Assembly (NCBI GenBank): GCA_011009095.1
Contig: VTPC01003835.1
Span: 1 to 64,000, forward strand
DNA: 64,000 nt
DNA from: Ignelater luminosus
Lineage: Eukaryota; Arthropoda; Insecta; Coleoptera; Elateridae
Reading direction: 5' to 3'
A program made the position numbers and the translations under genes. The stretch's first letter is position 1. The number at the start of each line of letters is the position of its first letter. The notes beneath the pieces were generated by a model. It made no database searches. It had not been told where the DNA came from and worked only from the letters and a program-made list of their open reading frames with translations. Below, one piece after another: positions 25,701-40,700 of the stretch.

Positions 25701-28700
25701 TTCCTTGTCCCGTCCATATCATCGCCGCACCAGCTCCTATTACAACACTAGCCAGATAAAGTAACCAAGTTTGTGGCCAAAGAAACGAAGCAATAAACAG
25801 TCTGTAACCAACAAAAATAAAGTTTTTAAAATAATCAAACTAAAACTATATTGAAAACTTACGAATAGGTAACCCCACCAAATACCATAGCCACTTTCGG
25901 TCCAAAAAGACTTATTACAGAGGGTGCTAACCAGTTAAGTACAGCAAAGACTGCGTAGACAATGGCCAAACTTGTATAACCGTCACCATTGAAACTGTCG
26001 TCATCTTTCTTTATGCTTTCCAGGAGGGTTTTCTGCAAAATAAAACAAAGGAATATGAATAATAAAAGAAAACATGACGAAATTATGTTAATCAACTAGT
26101 ATTAATAATCTCGAGATGTTTATTTCGTTAATTATCTACAAAAAAAATGTTGATCAAGGATTATAGAATTTTTTGATTACGATAAAATTCTTTTCACTTG
26201 CTTTGAACATGCATCTATTGAGCAATAAATAAATAAATAAATAAAACAATTAATCAAAAAACCTTCTATTCTAATAATTATTATTGCCGCATACCAATAC
26301 TTTGTACGTAAATAATAAGCGATAAGACATCGAAATGCTTTATGTCGTGGTAACATTGTTGTCATTTCTAAGGTGAGCATTAGTGCAATAAATTTTTATA
26401 ATTTGAGCCTTTGTTTGTCTTAACGCTGATTTATGGCTACTAGAGGCTTTTAAAAAGACCTAATACTTATTCTTAGATTGCAAGTCTAAATGTAATTATA
26501 CCGTGTCACTTCTACCGATAACAATACTGCTTATCATCGTTAGAGAAAAATACTTAAATCTTAAGATTGTTGCATCCTTGAATCCACCTGATTGGATTTC
26601 AATGCAATACGTTACAAATGTAATAAAGATCGTAAACAGAATCAATTTTTATTGTTACAAAATTATCTTAACGATTAAACCTTCCTAAAACGTGAAAAAT
26701 AACGTTACGTTTTACGTCACATGTTTTTTTGCAAATATTCTAATAAATACGACATTGCATCTGTAAACACATAATTTGATTCAACTTACAACAGACCCCT
26801 TTGCGTGTTATAACCTATCGAAGGTCACTAGTTTTTTATTTTGAAAACTTAATTCATGTCATAGTTTACTTTTTCTTAACATTCTTGGTCGGTAATAAAA
26901 AGCCTTCAATTCCAGTAATTTGACTTGAGGTCGCGGTCACTTGGATTTGGGATGTACTACATAAAGGGATTCGTATCTCTGCGGTTGTGAATTTTGCGGC
27001 CGGAAAAAACTTGTACTTTAGAAGCGGCTGTTATATGTGTGGTTTCTTTACGTGCTTCGTTAAATGCAATTATTCAAACAAACTTCTGGTACTTCTGATG
27101 TGTGGAGTAAACTCTAAACACTAAAAATATTGATAGACAAGAACCGAAAATTAGATTATAGTTCCCCTAATTTTTGAGAATTTAGCGAGTAAAGTTCAAT
27201 AGCACCTTTGGTAGGGATTTTGTAAACTGAATCGGGTTATTCCGAAGAATCTTGTGATTTGAGACAGATTTACTTGTAACAATTTTATTTGGTCCCATTT
27301 TTACGTAGTACCTATTTGTCACTTACTACTATGTAAAGAAAATCACAATTGATTTGAATTTTGAGATCTTAAAATATTTCCCTTATTTCAAGATTATTGC
27401 AATCATTTGTTTGCTCAACTGTAATCTGTTGTATATTCTGTTTATATCGCTATTATTGAATTTTGTTTTGATTGTGTGACTTATAATAAATAGTATTTCT
27501 CTTCTTAGAGATTTGTTTTGTTACAGACAAATAGATGGCTAAGGAAGGTTCACTAATAAGTGAACATTACGGATAATGAAAATAGTTCAGACAAAGAAAA
27601 AACCATGAATAAAGTTAGCAATAGAAAAGAAAATAAAAGACCAAAAAACAAGAATATTGGTGGCGTAGATTTTGCTGCCATCTAGCGTTCTTGCTCTTTC
27701 TGTAAAATTGTGCATCTTAGAGATACTTGGAGATGCAACATTTTTTTACTTAAGCCATCAATATATTGAAAATCGCTACATCGAATATTAGAAGCATTAA
27801 AATACAAAAAAAAACAAAATTCTAGAAGAGATGAAAAAGGATGATGTAAGGTAAGGTGTTTGGATTTTTCAATTTAGGTGAGCTCTTTGGATCTATAGAA
27901 TTTTTCAGTTTAATCAGGATTTTTTGGACAAGTCTGCGCTATTCTTCAAAAAAGAAATCACTCTTCGTCTTACAAGTTACTTTTTTAGAGCAACCTAGAG
28001 TTTTTTCTTCAAAGGAATATTGTCCTTTGTTCCTGTCTTTGAATTCAAAACCTCTAAGCTACCAACGCTGTAGTAATTGAAAATAAAACTCTGCGCCTGT
28101 ATTTTATTATATATATAATCAGGAACCCTGTAGCACCATAGTGGTGTAGGGTTATCGTGTAGGTTCTTATTTTTCGCAAATGAACTTATTCCAATATTTC
28201 CTGTTTTGCGCTAATTTCATTGCTTTTGTTCATTTTATATTCTTCCTACTCAGTATTTTTGCAATTGTTTTGTCCCATGTTTGCTGCGGTCTTCCTCTTC
28301 TTCTTTTATGCTGGATTCTATCTGTCCAAATCTATTTTACCGGCCTGCTTTCTTCTACTCTTTGTAAATGTCCCCACCAGCCAAGCTCTTCGATTATCGA
28401 CGTTATTGGTTTTACTTCTAGTTCTTCTCTGATTGATTGGTTTCTGATTCGGTCTATTCTAATTACTCTTTGAATTGCTTGGAGGAACTTCATTTCTGCT
28501 GCTTGAACTTTACTTTTTATTCTATCTGAAAGAACCCATGTTTTGCATCCGTATATTAGTAGTGGTTGATAGATTGTTCTATACACTTGTACTTTGATTT
28601 GTCTGGATACTTATCTTTTCTGTGATGTCTTCTTGTTTTCCTTTGCTATTCAGTATTACTCCTGATATTTAAATTCGCTAATCTGTTCCACAAGGATATG

Positions 28701-31700
28701 GTTTTTTTTAATGTTCATTATAACTTCCTTATTTGAGATTGCCATAATCTTGGTTTTGATACATTTATCCTCATTCCAAACTCTTGGAGCGTTTTATGCC
28801 AAATACTGTGTTGCAGATCTTCTTCTGTTCTACTCCGAAATGGTAATTCTCTTTAGGCGGTTGTATCCTACTTCTAATTTCTTTACATTTCCCGCAGTCT
28901 ATTTTATTGTGTCGTCCATCGGGATTATGAACAATCGCGGGCTTATAACTCCTCCCTGTCTTAACCCATTTCTAGTTTTAAATATGTCGAATTTCATGTT
29001 ATTTGTGTGCACATAACTCGCATTATTTTTGTACAACCTTTTAATTGAGCTAGGCAATTTACTATCGACTCATCTTTGGTTGAGGCTTTCCCATACTTTG
29101 TGCCTTGGTGCTGCATCGAATGCCTTCTCCGAGCCTTGGAAGGCAAGAAAAGTTTTTCTTCCTTGATTTAATTCTCTGATCGTAAATACATGGTCTTGCG
29201 TGCTGTGAACTTGTCCGAATCCACTTTGTGTTGCTTCTAGCTAAGGATCTATGACAGCTCTCAATCTCTTCTCTTCAAAACTGTACTCAGCAGCGTTATT
29301 CTTCTATAGTTTTGGCAGTTCCTCTTGTCTCCTTTCTTAAAAACTGGCAAAATGACTCCTACGTCCTAATCCACTGGTATTCTTTCCCCTTCCCATGCTT
29401 TTCTGACTACAATAATTCCATATCCTTTACTCCCATTTGTTTGACTATATCTGAACCTATTCCATGTCCCTGTGCTTTTCCTGTTTTGAGCTGTGCAACT
29501 GCTTCTAACACTTCCTCCAGAGATGAGGGTGTGTTACCTGTGTTTACTAGTATTTTCCTTCCAGCTCCTTCTGCATTGTCTTCGGTCTTTACATTTGTGT
29601 TTAAAAGTTCTTGAAAACACTCCACCCACTTGTCCATAATTCTCTTATTATCTTTCAAAAGAGTACCTTCCTTACTTTTGATTACTATATTTTGTTCTGG
29701 CTCTCCTTTTCTAATGGCTTTTACTATTCTGTAGAACAATTTACAGTTTCCTTTTTTGCTTTCTTCTATGTTACGCAGAAATTCTTCCCAAGACTTCTGT
29801 TTTGCTTCCGAAATAATCTTCTCAACCTGTTCTTTGTAAATTTCATAGTTTGTTTCAGATTTATTATTTTTCCAAATCTTCTTTTTAAGACAAACTTCTT
29901 TTCTAAATTCTTCATTCCACCATTTTGTCTGTTTTTCTTCGTGTTTGATTTGACTGAGCCACATACTTCTTTCGCTGCATTGGTATTTATTTCTTTAAAT
30001 AATTGCAATACTTTCTCTACATTTTTCTTGGTTAAATTGCTTGTTATTTTATCTACTTCGTTTTCAATTCCTTTTCTGTACTTCTCTGCTGTCACTTCTT
30101 TTCTTAATTTGTATGTCCTAATACTTTCGTTCTTGGGATTAATTTATTCAGTCTCTCTCAGGTATTTTTAACATGTGACTCATCGTAGTCATACGGAAGC
30201 CACTGCTTTATATTCCTTCCAGAGGATTGCATCAGAAACCTCAGGACCTCAGCTGGAAATAGAACCCGCAACTATTGGGTTGATAGTCAGATGTATAACC
30301 ATCAGAGCCACCTAAGGATATGGTTTTCAATTTTACTATTTTCGTCTGCAGACAGGTCTCATGGTTCTAGTAGGTCAAAGACATATTGTGACTCTATTTT
30401 TTATAAATCAGATTTAGTGTAAAGTTATTAAGAACCCTATAATCGATTCTAACGATCGTGATTTTGCATATGCGATTTATACACAGTAACAATGCTGCCT
30501 TTTTAGAGCTTTTTTGTGGTTAAGGCTGTTTATTTTGCTACTGGACTGTTATTAAAACAGCGACGTTTTCTATATAAAGACGTACTAGAAAAGATATGTA
30601 TTTACTTCTAACGAGAATATTAAAGATATCTTACTTGTATCAAGTACATGAAAAATAATTAAAAATTATAATCAAATAATTTCCATCTCTGCAAGGTTGT
30701 TACCTCTGCTACAGATTTTTTTCTACTCGTTAATATTTTATTTACTTGGTACACAAGGTTTTGTTTAACCTTGATCTATCTATTATTATCGTTTATTATT
30801 ACCATTGGTTTCTTTCTTTAATCACTATTATGATTTTGTGTTATAAATCTTAAATATTTTTATATCACACAATAAGACTTTGATATTTCTCATTTTTTAA
30901 TCTCCGTTTGTTTGTTTTAACTTTAATTTTTAAACGATCAGGCTTATCTGATTATTATATCTATAACAATACATTTGTTTGCACATTTTGTAATTTTGTA
31001 TATTATTCTAATTTTAAAATGTTAATTTATAATTCGTATGTCTGCAACTGTAGGAAATATTTAAATAAAAATCCCATGACGTATGATGTACAATACAAAA
31101 AAAATGATTAAAAAAGATTAGATAACAAAAGAATATTAAACTACACTAATAATTATTAGTATTATTATAATTGTAATAATAAAAGAACCAGTTTCAACCA
31201 ATTTAACGCCATTAACATGTTTATAGGTAAACGAGAGGGATAAACGCATTGATAGAATTATAACTGGAACAAGACATTAAAATCATTAATTGGTTTACAT
31301 ATATGGTTTTTTAATGTATTACCATCTGCTTCTTTAAGAATAATGCACTCTGTGAGGTGCGTACTCAGAAACAGAAACTCAGAAACAAGAGCCGTCCACC
31401 TAAGAGAAATATCATTACGATGCCATCATCAATGCACTTGAAATTCTTCAATTTACAATTTTTAAATTTGATGGATGTTAGTACTACGTAAACAGGAAGA
31501 TAATTTTGAAAAAATGTTACGGATTAAAAAATTATTATCAAGCTGCTTTTATCTGATAATCAGGAGCTAAATCTAATGATTGTTTTATTAATTTTAATTG
31601 TTTGGTTCAATTACGCATATTCTGGCAGGAAATTTTAGTTCTTGTTTTTGTTTTGAAATTTCTATAAATACATAAAATGAGGTATATCAGTTACTTATGG

Positions 31701-34700
31701 TTATGATGTTAAAATATCTACTCGTCAAACGTGTGCTTCTGCTAAATAATTAGTAAACAGTGATAAATTCTGTTTACAGCGTTTAATCATGGCAAACAAC
31801 ACTTATTGGCAATTTTAAACCCCAAATAGTATTAACTTTATTATGTTTCTACATTTGCCAATATGCCGTTTATTCATCCCGTTTGTTTTATCTCCCAGGT
31901 TGCGCAATAGCTGGAGAACATCCTTGTAATGTTTCTCAAAAGGTTCTTTGGGGAGAAGTTTATTGCTATAAATCTTCTCAGAAGCAAAAATCAAAAGGAA
32001 AGAAGCTTAGTAATTTAGTCAAAAAAATACATTTTGCAAAATTGAAGCATTTTTAATTTCTAATTATAAATTGCGAATAATTTGAGTGAATCTCTGCGGA
32101 GATCTTTCGTTCCATCTGAATACTGCACTAAAACAATTAGTATTTACTTTAACAGTTTAAACTTTCAAAAGAGAAGAAATTAGTTACAAAAGATCGCCAA
32201 GACAATGACTGATTCAGATCCTCATAAATATAAAACGTGCCGGCATATTTATAAAAGAGAGTCCGTAGTTTAAAGACAAGAAATATTGCGCTTCAAGATC
32301 AAGAATTCTTTTACTGCGACTGGAGAGACCAGGTTCAGTTTTTCTTCTGAAGCATTTATACGTTAGTCAAGAAATACTACTTGTATCCTTCATTAACTGT
32401 GGAAGATGCCACATATATAAAAAAAGGATCTCAATTTTAAAATCGGCCCGTCTCATTTTAACAGTAGATCAGATTTTAAAATGACAAAACCAATATTTTG
32501 CAAAATCAATGTTAAGTTTCTTAATTGTATCTACTGCTTGCCTAAGAAAACATTTCTTTCTTATCGGTAGAAATGTAAATTGAAGCAAAAACATCGTCTT
32601 CATACATTCAACTACCACCAAACTTAAAACTTCCAACTTTATTAGTGTATTATGAACTAGCCTTAAAGCTGCTAAAGTTGTGCTAACGCCAGAGATATGG
32701 TAGGGGTAGATGAGATGACGCCGTATTAAAACATTATATATGTTTAAGCCAACATGTACAACGTACGTTTCTATTTTTTACTCTTTTCATAACATTATAT
32801 TCGTCAGTGATTCTCGAATGCTCTTTATCTACACCGGGCTCGATACGGTCTAACCAGATTCTTGCGCGGTATGTTGGGTATGTTTACAACGTAGGCTGGC
32901 GTTTGGTCGGTATAACACGTGTTGCCTAATTTGCAAAGTTTCCAGATTAAACTTTTAAAAGTATTTTGTTTGTTGTCGTTTTTTTTGTTATTTTTGTCAT
33001 TTGTTATTTTTTCATTTATTTGTTATTGTTGTTAGTTTGTTACTGTTGTCGTGTTTTTGTTATTGTTAAAATGGGCTACAAACTTTGTATTGTTTGTAAA
33101 TCCACTTCACGAGATGAAACACTGAATTTTCATGAGTAAGTGTTACATTTAATTGCCCACAATTTTTGCTTAATCTATTAATTGACAGGCGTGATATCAT
33201 AGTAATCTTACTTTGTAGATTTCCAAAAGATAAGTATCGTCAACGTGCTTGGATTGATGCATGCAAATTGGAGGAATGTCAATTAAAAGCTTCTTCTACT
33301 ATTTGTTCCAAACATTTTACAGAGTTGGATTACAATTCAATGATTGTAACAAGACGACGTTTACATAATTCAGGATATACAATTTTTTGTTCATAGCTAC
33401 TGTGATAGATTTTCTTTGATTCGTATTACTTGCATTCAACATACGACATACGAGCATTGCATTTTTGTCTTTATTTAAGTTAAACTGTTTATTACTTTTC
33501 ATTATTGTTTTTGATGTCAGTGCAAGAATAATACTAACTAGAAATTGACATTAACTTGCTACCTCTTTACTGTCCATTTTTATCATCTTGGGTGGTTAAT
33601 TTAGTTCACAATGATTTTCAAATAATGATTAAAATGATCAATTATTATTTTACTTGATTAATGACTGATTTAGTGATCAATTTTTGGTAATATACTAAAT
33701 TATTAAATTTATAGTAATAAAATAAAATTTGTTCACTGTTCAATTTCTATTATTTAAATATCGTTAACCAGCGCGGGTTTCTGAATTTCAACCAATTACA
33801 GTGATTGCTAGGTTTAGAAAGAGCAAGTTATACTTTGCATTTGAGCTTGGTATATGTAAGAAAGAGACAAAAAGTGGCAATAGTGTCTGTACTTAATCAG
33901 ACATGTTAGCTTTGAGTTTAAACTACATACCAACATCTACCCCTACCATATCTCTCGCTAACGCATTGTCTTCACCACAATTCCTCACCAGTTCGTTACA
34001 TCATCCGTCAATATGTGCATCAGAGTCGACGCAAGCTTCCATGGCAGAAGGAAATTCGTTCTTACTAACAACACAACAACAAAGAGTGCAGTTGCGCAGA
34101 CGAGCTTTTAGCCCAACTTTTATTCACGGTAACTCAAGATGGAGGAAATACGATGCAACAATCTTGTAGCTGTGTCGAATGTTCTAAACACCAATAAGGC
34201 TGAGGATCTATGTCCGTCTATCTTGCCGTCGTAAAAGATTCTAACTACCACATCGATTTAAATGGCATACCTCAGCAGCAACGAGCAAGCAATTGAAGTA
34301 AAAAGATTTCCACTTAACGCAGAAATCTATCTACCGCTTCACCCAAGATGTGAGATACATAGTGTAATGATATAACAACTTCAATGTAATGATTTCCACA
34401 ACATTTAATTATAGTCTTATTTCATGGGCCGAAATTGAATTTTATTTATCAAAATTTTAAATTAATGTCAAAAATGTTTGTTAGTTATAGGTTAATGGTT
34501 ATGACATTAACTTGTGTCAATGAGATTTGTCAGTTTCTATTATGAATGTCAAGATATGTTTGTCAAAAAAATTTATAAATTGATAATGATCAACTCATTC
34601 AAAGAATTTTTACATTTTTTTTATCTAACTATACTAACTATACAGTTTTATTATTTTAACTTTCTTCCTTTTTTAGTAGTTGAGATTTTACTTTATTTTT

Positions 34701-37700
34701 TATTTTATTTCTAATTATACCACCTATAAACTTTAGTAGGTCCTCTTCCTCTTCTTGGGTATCCTTTGTTCACCTTTATAGCACTCATTCTCGTCTTCTC
34801 ACAATTTTGCACTTTGTATCTCATCCAATAATTGTTCACCACAGTGAAATTGGGAACGCGCACCAAGTCACTCTACTCATTTGCTTCCTTCCTCATTTTT
34901 CCATTTACTGTACTGATTCTTTCTTCATTTCCATTTGGTCTCTCTTTGCCGATGTTTTTTTTTGTTTTAGTCAATTAATGATAAATAAAAGTCCATTTAT
35001 TTGGTGTACCTTATTTTATTTTATTTTTGATGTACTTTTCTTGTGATAACATGTCACATTGCACATAAACCGCAATAAACATAACAGAAATCATAAATAT
35101 AACAAATCTTAAAAACCATTCACATAAAAATCTTAATAACCATACACATAAACATCTTAACAACCATATAAATAACGAATATTAATAACCATTTACAAAA
35201 ATAATCTTAATAGTCCATATACATATCTTTTTTATTATTACTTCTTTTCATTTTTTTAAAAAAAAGACTTATTTCACAATTTTCTATTTTTCATTTTTTT
35301 ATATCTATCAACAACCACACCTAGATACCCCTTTTTTCAATTTTTCTTTTCCACAAACTTCCCTTTTTTCCTTTCCTTTTTTTATTATCTAGCCGCCCAC
35401 TCTAAACAACCTACTTTTCGTTATCTATTCCTAATCACAAAACCTACTGTACATGCACTTAATCATATTATATTCTTTGAATGATTAACCCTTTTTTTTA
35501 TTTTAAACCATATAGTTTTGAATATCATCACAATAGATATATATAGGAATCCGTTTCTAGGATTCCATGTAAGATGTACTAGTTTGTCTGAAGGACACAA
35601 CTGTACCACATCACCAGATGAAGGTCGAATCAGTTTTTCAAGTTCAGTACAAGATATACCAATCTACCTCAAAGATACAACAATATCATCTCACGAAAGA
35701 AAATCAAATCCTCTTCAAGGGTTTAATTTCGAATGCGCAAGTCTGTATCAAAGATGCAAGTGAAGTTCAACACATCAAATCCAATCAGAAGACTTCAATT
35801 ATTTATCGAATCAAGAAGAATTCACCATACCATCACGTGAAAGAGGTTCCGAAACCGTTTCAAGAATTCAACTGCCACCATGTTTAGTATGAAACTGGAT
35901 ATTGAGCCTACATGAAACAAGCATACTCCAAAATTAGCAGTTAAGTCGATGAATTACGGTCCTCCACTTAGTCATCAAAGTTCAACATGTCAAATCCAAT
36001 TCAAGACTTCAATTATTTAACAAACCGAGAAAAGTTCACATCAAAGAGGTATGGAGGTTCCAAAATCAACAATCAAGTTAAGGATTTACCGACATTTACT
36101 TAGCCCTCGGAGTTCAACACACCGGAACCGATTAAAAAATCCAATTTGAAAAGTGAGAAGACTTCAGTTAGAAGAGTTTACCATACCATTCTGTCGCAGA
36201 GGTTTCGAATCCATTTCAAAAATTTAACTGCCATTATGTTTAGCATCACACTAGATACTGAACCTATTATAACACAAGCACACTTCGAATTCAAAGACCA
36301 AACTGAAAATTTACGGCCTTGTATCTTGCTGCCGGAGAAGAAAAGTCGCTTTGAAAATCCAACTGTACTCAAATCAAGAATCAAGTTATCGCAGCGAAGC
36401 AAGAAACAAAAATAGATGGGCCAAACTATCTCAAAGCTGTTCAGTTTTCAAGAGCAGCTAAAAGATTTTCAAATTAATTCCATAATTTTAAAACCAGCCA
36501 GATTTAGTTATTTATTCAGAAATACTCAATCCTATGCTATCATTATTTATTATTCCAACACACAGTTAAGAAGATTCTTACTTACTAACCCTTTGCAGTA
36601 ACCACATAAAAAAATTGGGTAGCAAAGTGATCACAATGATCAAGCAGATGAAGAGATTCCCCCTTGAAATTCTTTAAGATTTGTCTGCTAGATCTTCATT
36701 AGAAAGCCTAATTTAAAAAAATCTATCAAAGCTATTAAGCTCATTAATTTCCAATTCTAGCTAGCGTTCCATTAAAAAAAATGCATACTACGCTCTACTT
36801 TTGTAGAAAAGCAAAATACGATCTCCCAATGGTTTTTTCCCAATCAAAATATGAAATATCAAATGATTATGCAACTTTTTCAGACAATTCAATCGAAAGA
36901 TTTCAAGTTTTTATTTATAAATTTCAAGTGTGAGCTTCCAAAATTTCCTTACTTTAATTTGTAAATAATCTTTCGAGTTAGTGTTCGTTAGAATAACTAA
37001 CTAACGTCAATGTGAAATCCTGAAAACTATAAAGCACAAAAAAGCAATAAATAAATAAATTACATTTTTAGCATTTCATTATGGACTCCATTACCATTTT
37101 TATAGATCTCATTTATTTTAAAAATCATGTTTTGCAACACATGTTGTAAAAAAAGAAAATCTAGATCAGACACAAAAATAATTATATTTTTTCTAAGTTC
37201 AAAAATCAACTGATAGCCTTGTACTATTTTCACCTACTGATTCTTTTACTGGAGCTTTTTCAGAATTGCCAAATATATTTTGTTTCTAATGCAGAACCTG
37301 CCCCGACTAGAAATGCATGTGCAATTTTTTGGTTATACTAACCTACTGTCTTGGTTTTTACAAAAACTAGGTCAAGTGTTGAAGATAAGTGTTAATAAAT
37401 AACGATGAATCTGGAAACCGATAGTTTCAATTGTTTGTATTGATTGTTAGATACAATTGTCTGAAACATTAGAACAATTTCTCACTTTCACTTGTCTAAG
37501 TTTATTTGTGTCCACTAGTAGTCTGCACGCATTACACAACTTTTTAGTATAATTGAGAACGCAGTATACTAACAGTAATAAAACTGAACTGTTATTAATC
37601 AGTCTGGAACGGTATATTAAGTCAAATTGCTAATACTTTTAAATGAACTGTTAAATTATTTATTTACTTTTTTTCTTGAATTAATTACATGTTATTATTT

Positions 37701-40700
37701 ATCAGGTTATTAAGCATGAAGAGAATTCAATTTGAAGTAGAAAAAAGCACAATTAGAATGTTTTTATAGGCTGAATGAGTATAACATAAAATTTCAATTT
37801 TAAATACAAAGTAGTTCAATTAACTCGTTCTCCTATTCATCTATTCACACAAACTTGAACTAATTACACAAGAAAAAACATTATCAGCGTCTATCTACTC
37901 GATTTAAAGTACACACTTGAATTGAAATGAAGAAATTTCAAATGTGAGAAACTAGGTTGAAAGATAACAAAATCTTCTATAAACTTTTATTGATGTATGG
38001 AGAAGCGTTGCTATTGACCTAGATCATGACCATACAGATCAAGATTCCTATATAGTACATATTATTATAAACATGATAACCTTTAATACCAAATGTTATG
38101 CAGATCTTTACGAGGCAAATATGTAAATAACAAAATATGTAGCACAGGCGTGTAGGAAGGTTGCAAAAAACTTTGTTTTTCAGCAATGAGGTGAACAGCT
38201 TAATAATAAAAAGTATGTAATGTAAGACGACCACAAACAAACGTGGCTATAAAACGTACTAATGGGTTACCTTTATGTTTATGCAATTGCAAAAGATTCC
38301 AATGCACTTTAAACAAGAAATACTGTCGATACTTCTGTTGCCCAATTAATAGAAAGCAACCATTTAATTTGTCATCAAGACCAGTTTTATTTCGTGGAGA
38401 AAGTTTAATCGATTCGTGATGCATCTTGGATAATTAAGAAATTATATTTTCAACGTAATAAATTCGATCAGAATCGAAATTTACCATGAACTTGTATAGG
38501 AAGAAGAGACCAATCTTATCAAAATAATGATCGAGAGGGTGTTTCAATAAGCTCAATAAGAGTGTGACCTCAACTGTTTTTTGATTCGCGGAAATTGCGC
38601 ATTCAAATCAGCACTTTCCATTTTATTTAAGTAGTAAAAACTGACATAGATAAATTAGTTATTTTTCTGATAAGTTAGCAAACTATATTACTAACAACTT
38701 TCCGGTTTTTTTATAGACAATTCTAAGAAATTCCACTTTCTTCAGATAGACTATACTTACAAATGGTACACGAATTATTTAATTACAGTACACCTTTGTT
38801 GTGGCATCCAAAATAGTGTCCACTGTGTAACAAAAATATTTGTTTATATCTCTTTATAACGATACGGTCCAATTCTGGAAAGCTTAATTTGAATTTTTGT
38901 AAGAATAAATTCTAGTTGGTGAAATACTGTAATAATTCTTGATTTTGAAAAGTCTCTTTCACTGCGTAAATTTATTTTGCAAGTTCCGAAAGTGACTTTT
39001 ACATTTTTACTTAAGTTTTATCTTTAATATACTAGCAAATGAGGAAATCTGAAGAGGAAGAAATCAAACTAACGATACATTTTTCTTGTAGGATTGTATT
39101 GTTTTTAAGTACAATGGAAGATCAACAACAACGAAATCTTCTGTATGTTAGTATTAAGAAAAAGGAAGAGAACTCTTTTTGCCAAATCTATCAAGAATTG
39201 GCAAAATCTTTTGCTATTTCACTAGCGTTGAATTTGGCCCTAATATTGATACTGTTAGATCTAAACTCCCAAGATGTTGCTTTTCTAGTCGCGGTCCAAA
39301 CCTGCGGTTCGCTCATGTCGCATTACAGCGCTGCTCGTTTTTTAGTCCTCTTGAAGTAGAAAGACTTTATGCATTAAGTTACATTCTGAAAATGTCTTAA
39401 TAGCAATTTCTAAGAAATTCTGGTGCAAATGAATGTTTGTATTTTGTAAAGATGGAAACAAAGTTATCTATAATTTTCTGTATTCTAAAAAGAAAAACAA
39501 CAACAGTTTTGTAACATCCTAGAAGATTTTGTCTCGTTATAGTGTACCTTAAAACTTGCACCAGTTCGCAGCAAATCTTTTCGAAATAACTACGTATGTT
39601 CTTCCCTCTCCATTAACCTCTTTAAGAGAGCTAAATACTGCATTGGTCAAGCTACGCACATTCATTGGCTACCTGCGGCAGCCTAATGTTGAGTTTTGCC
39701 CTCCACTAACTTTCTCACCTAAGCTAAATACATACGAACCCTAGTCGTGCAAGGCTGGGCCTCATTTTATAAAAGTCACTCCTTCACCATTTTCAACAGT
39801 CCCACTTTGATAGTCCCAGTCGTTCCTCAAATGCGAGATATCTGTCAAAAAGTCTTCTTCGGCCTTGATGGTATAATTTCTTGAATGAGGTAGAATCTGT
39901 TCTTCGTTCATGTTTATCGGCACGGGGCCAGCCATTGGAATTCAGAACGGTAGCTTTCATGTAGTTTCTTCAACGCTCATCCGCTGTTGTAGTAGTGAAG
40001 TAGGCCGATCGCAGTATATTGAAAGTGGCGTAGTCTGGGGCGAATTGATGGTAAAGGTGGGCGACGATTATATCGTAGTACCTAAAGCCGATGTTAGTGG
40101 GCGGTCCTTGGTGGGCGTGATTGTTAGAATATCGTTAAAAGGCGATTACTGTTGTTGGTATAGGGCGTCGGTCACTTGCGAAGGGTGTGGGTTCGGCTTG
40201 ATGCATCGGTAGATGTTATAAGGCGGTGTTGGTTGGTCTAAGCAAAGATTCATTGACCTCTATGTGGATGAATTTGTAGTTGTTGTTGCTTGGTGCCCAC
40301 AGCCGAGATGGTGATATGCCGATGTATTGGCTGGTGAGAAAATGTCTATAATCCCATGGTCAAATTGACTTGGAGATATCATCGTTCAAATTATCGTTCA
40401 CTGCAAAGTTTTTGCTTTTCGTTCGAAAGTTACTATAATTGCTTTGTGTCAGTTAGTTTGATTGTAATCAAAGAGAGTTTTTTTTGTTAGTCGTTAAGTA
40501 TTCTGTTTGCAGGGAGCAGTTAGATACAAGAAGGCTCATTAAAGTAGATATTGTAAGAAACACCAAGACAATGTGAACGTGCAAGCAAGTGGAGGAGGAA
40601 CCCATGCTATAACCATCTCAAACTAAAAATCTGCATAAACTTTTCTTACTTGGAAACATTAAACGCAGTAGTCTTTTCACAGAATGTTATTCGCTTTATA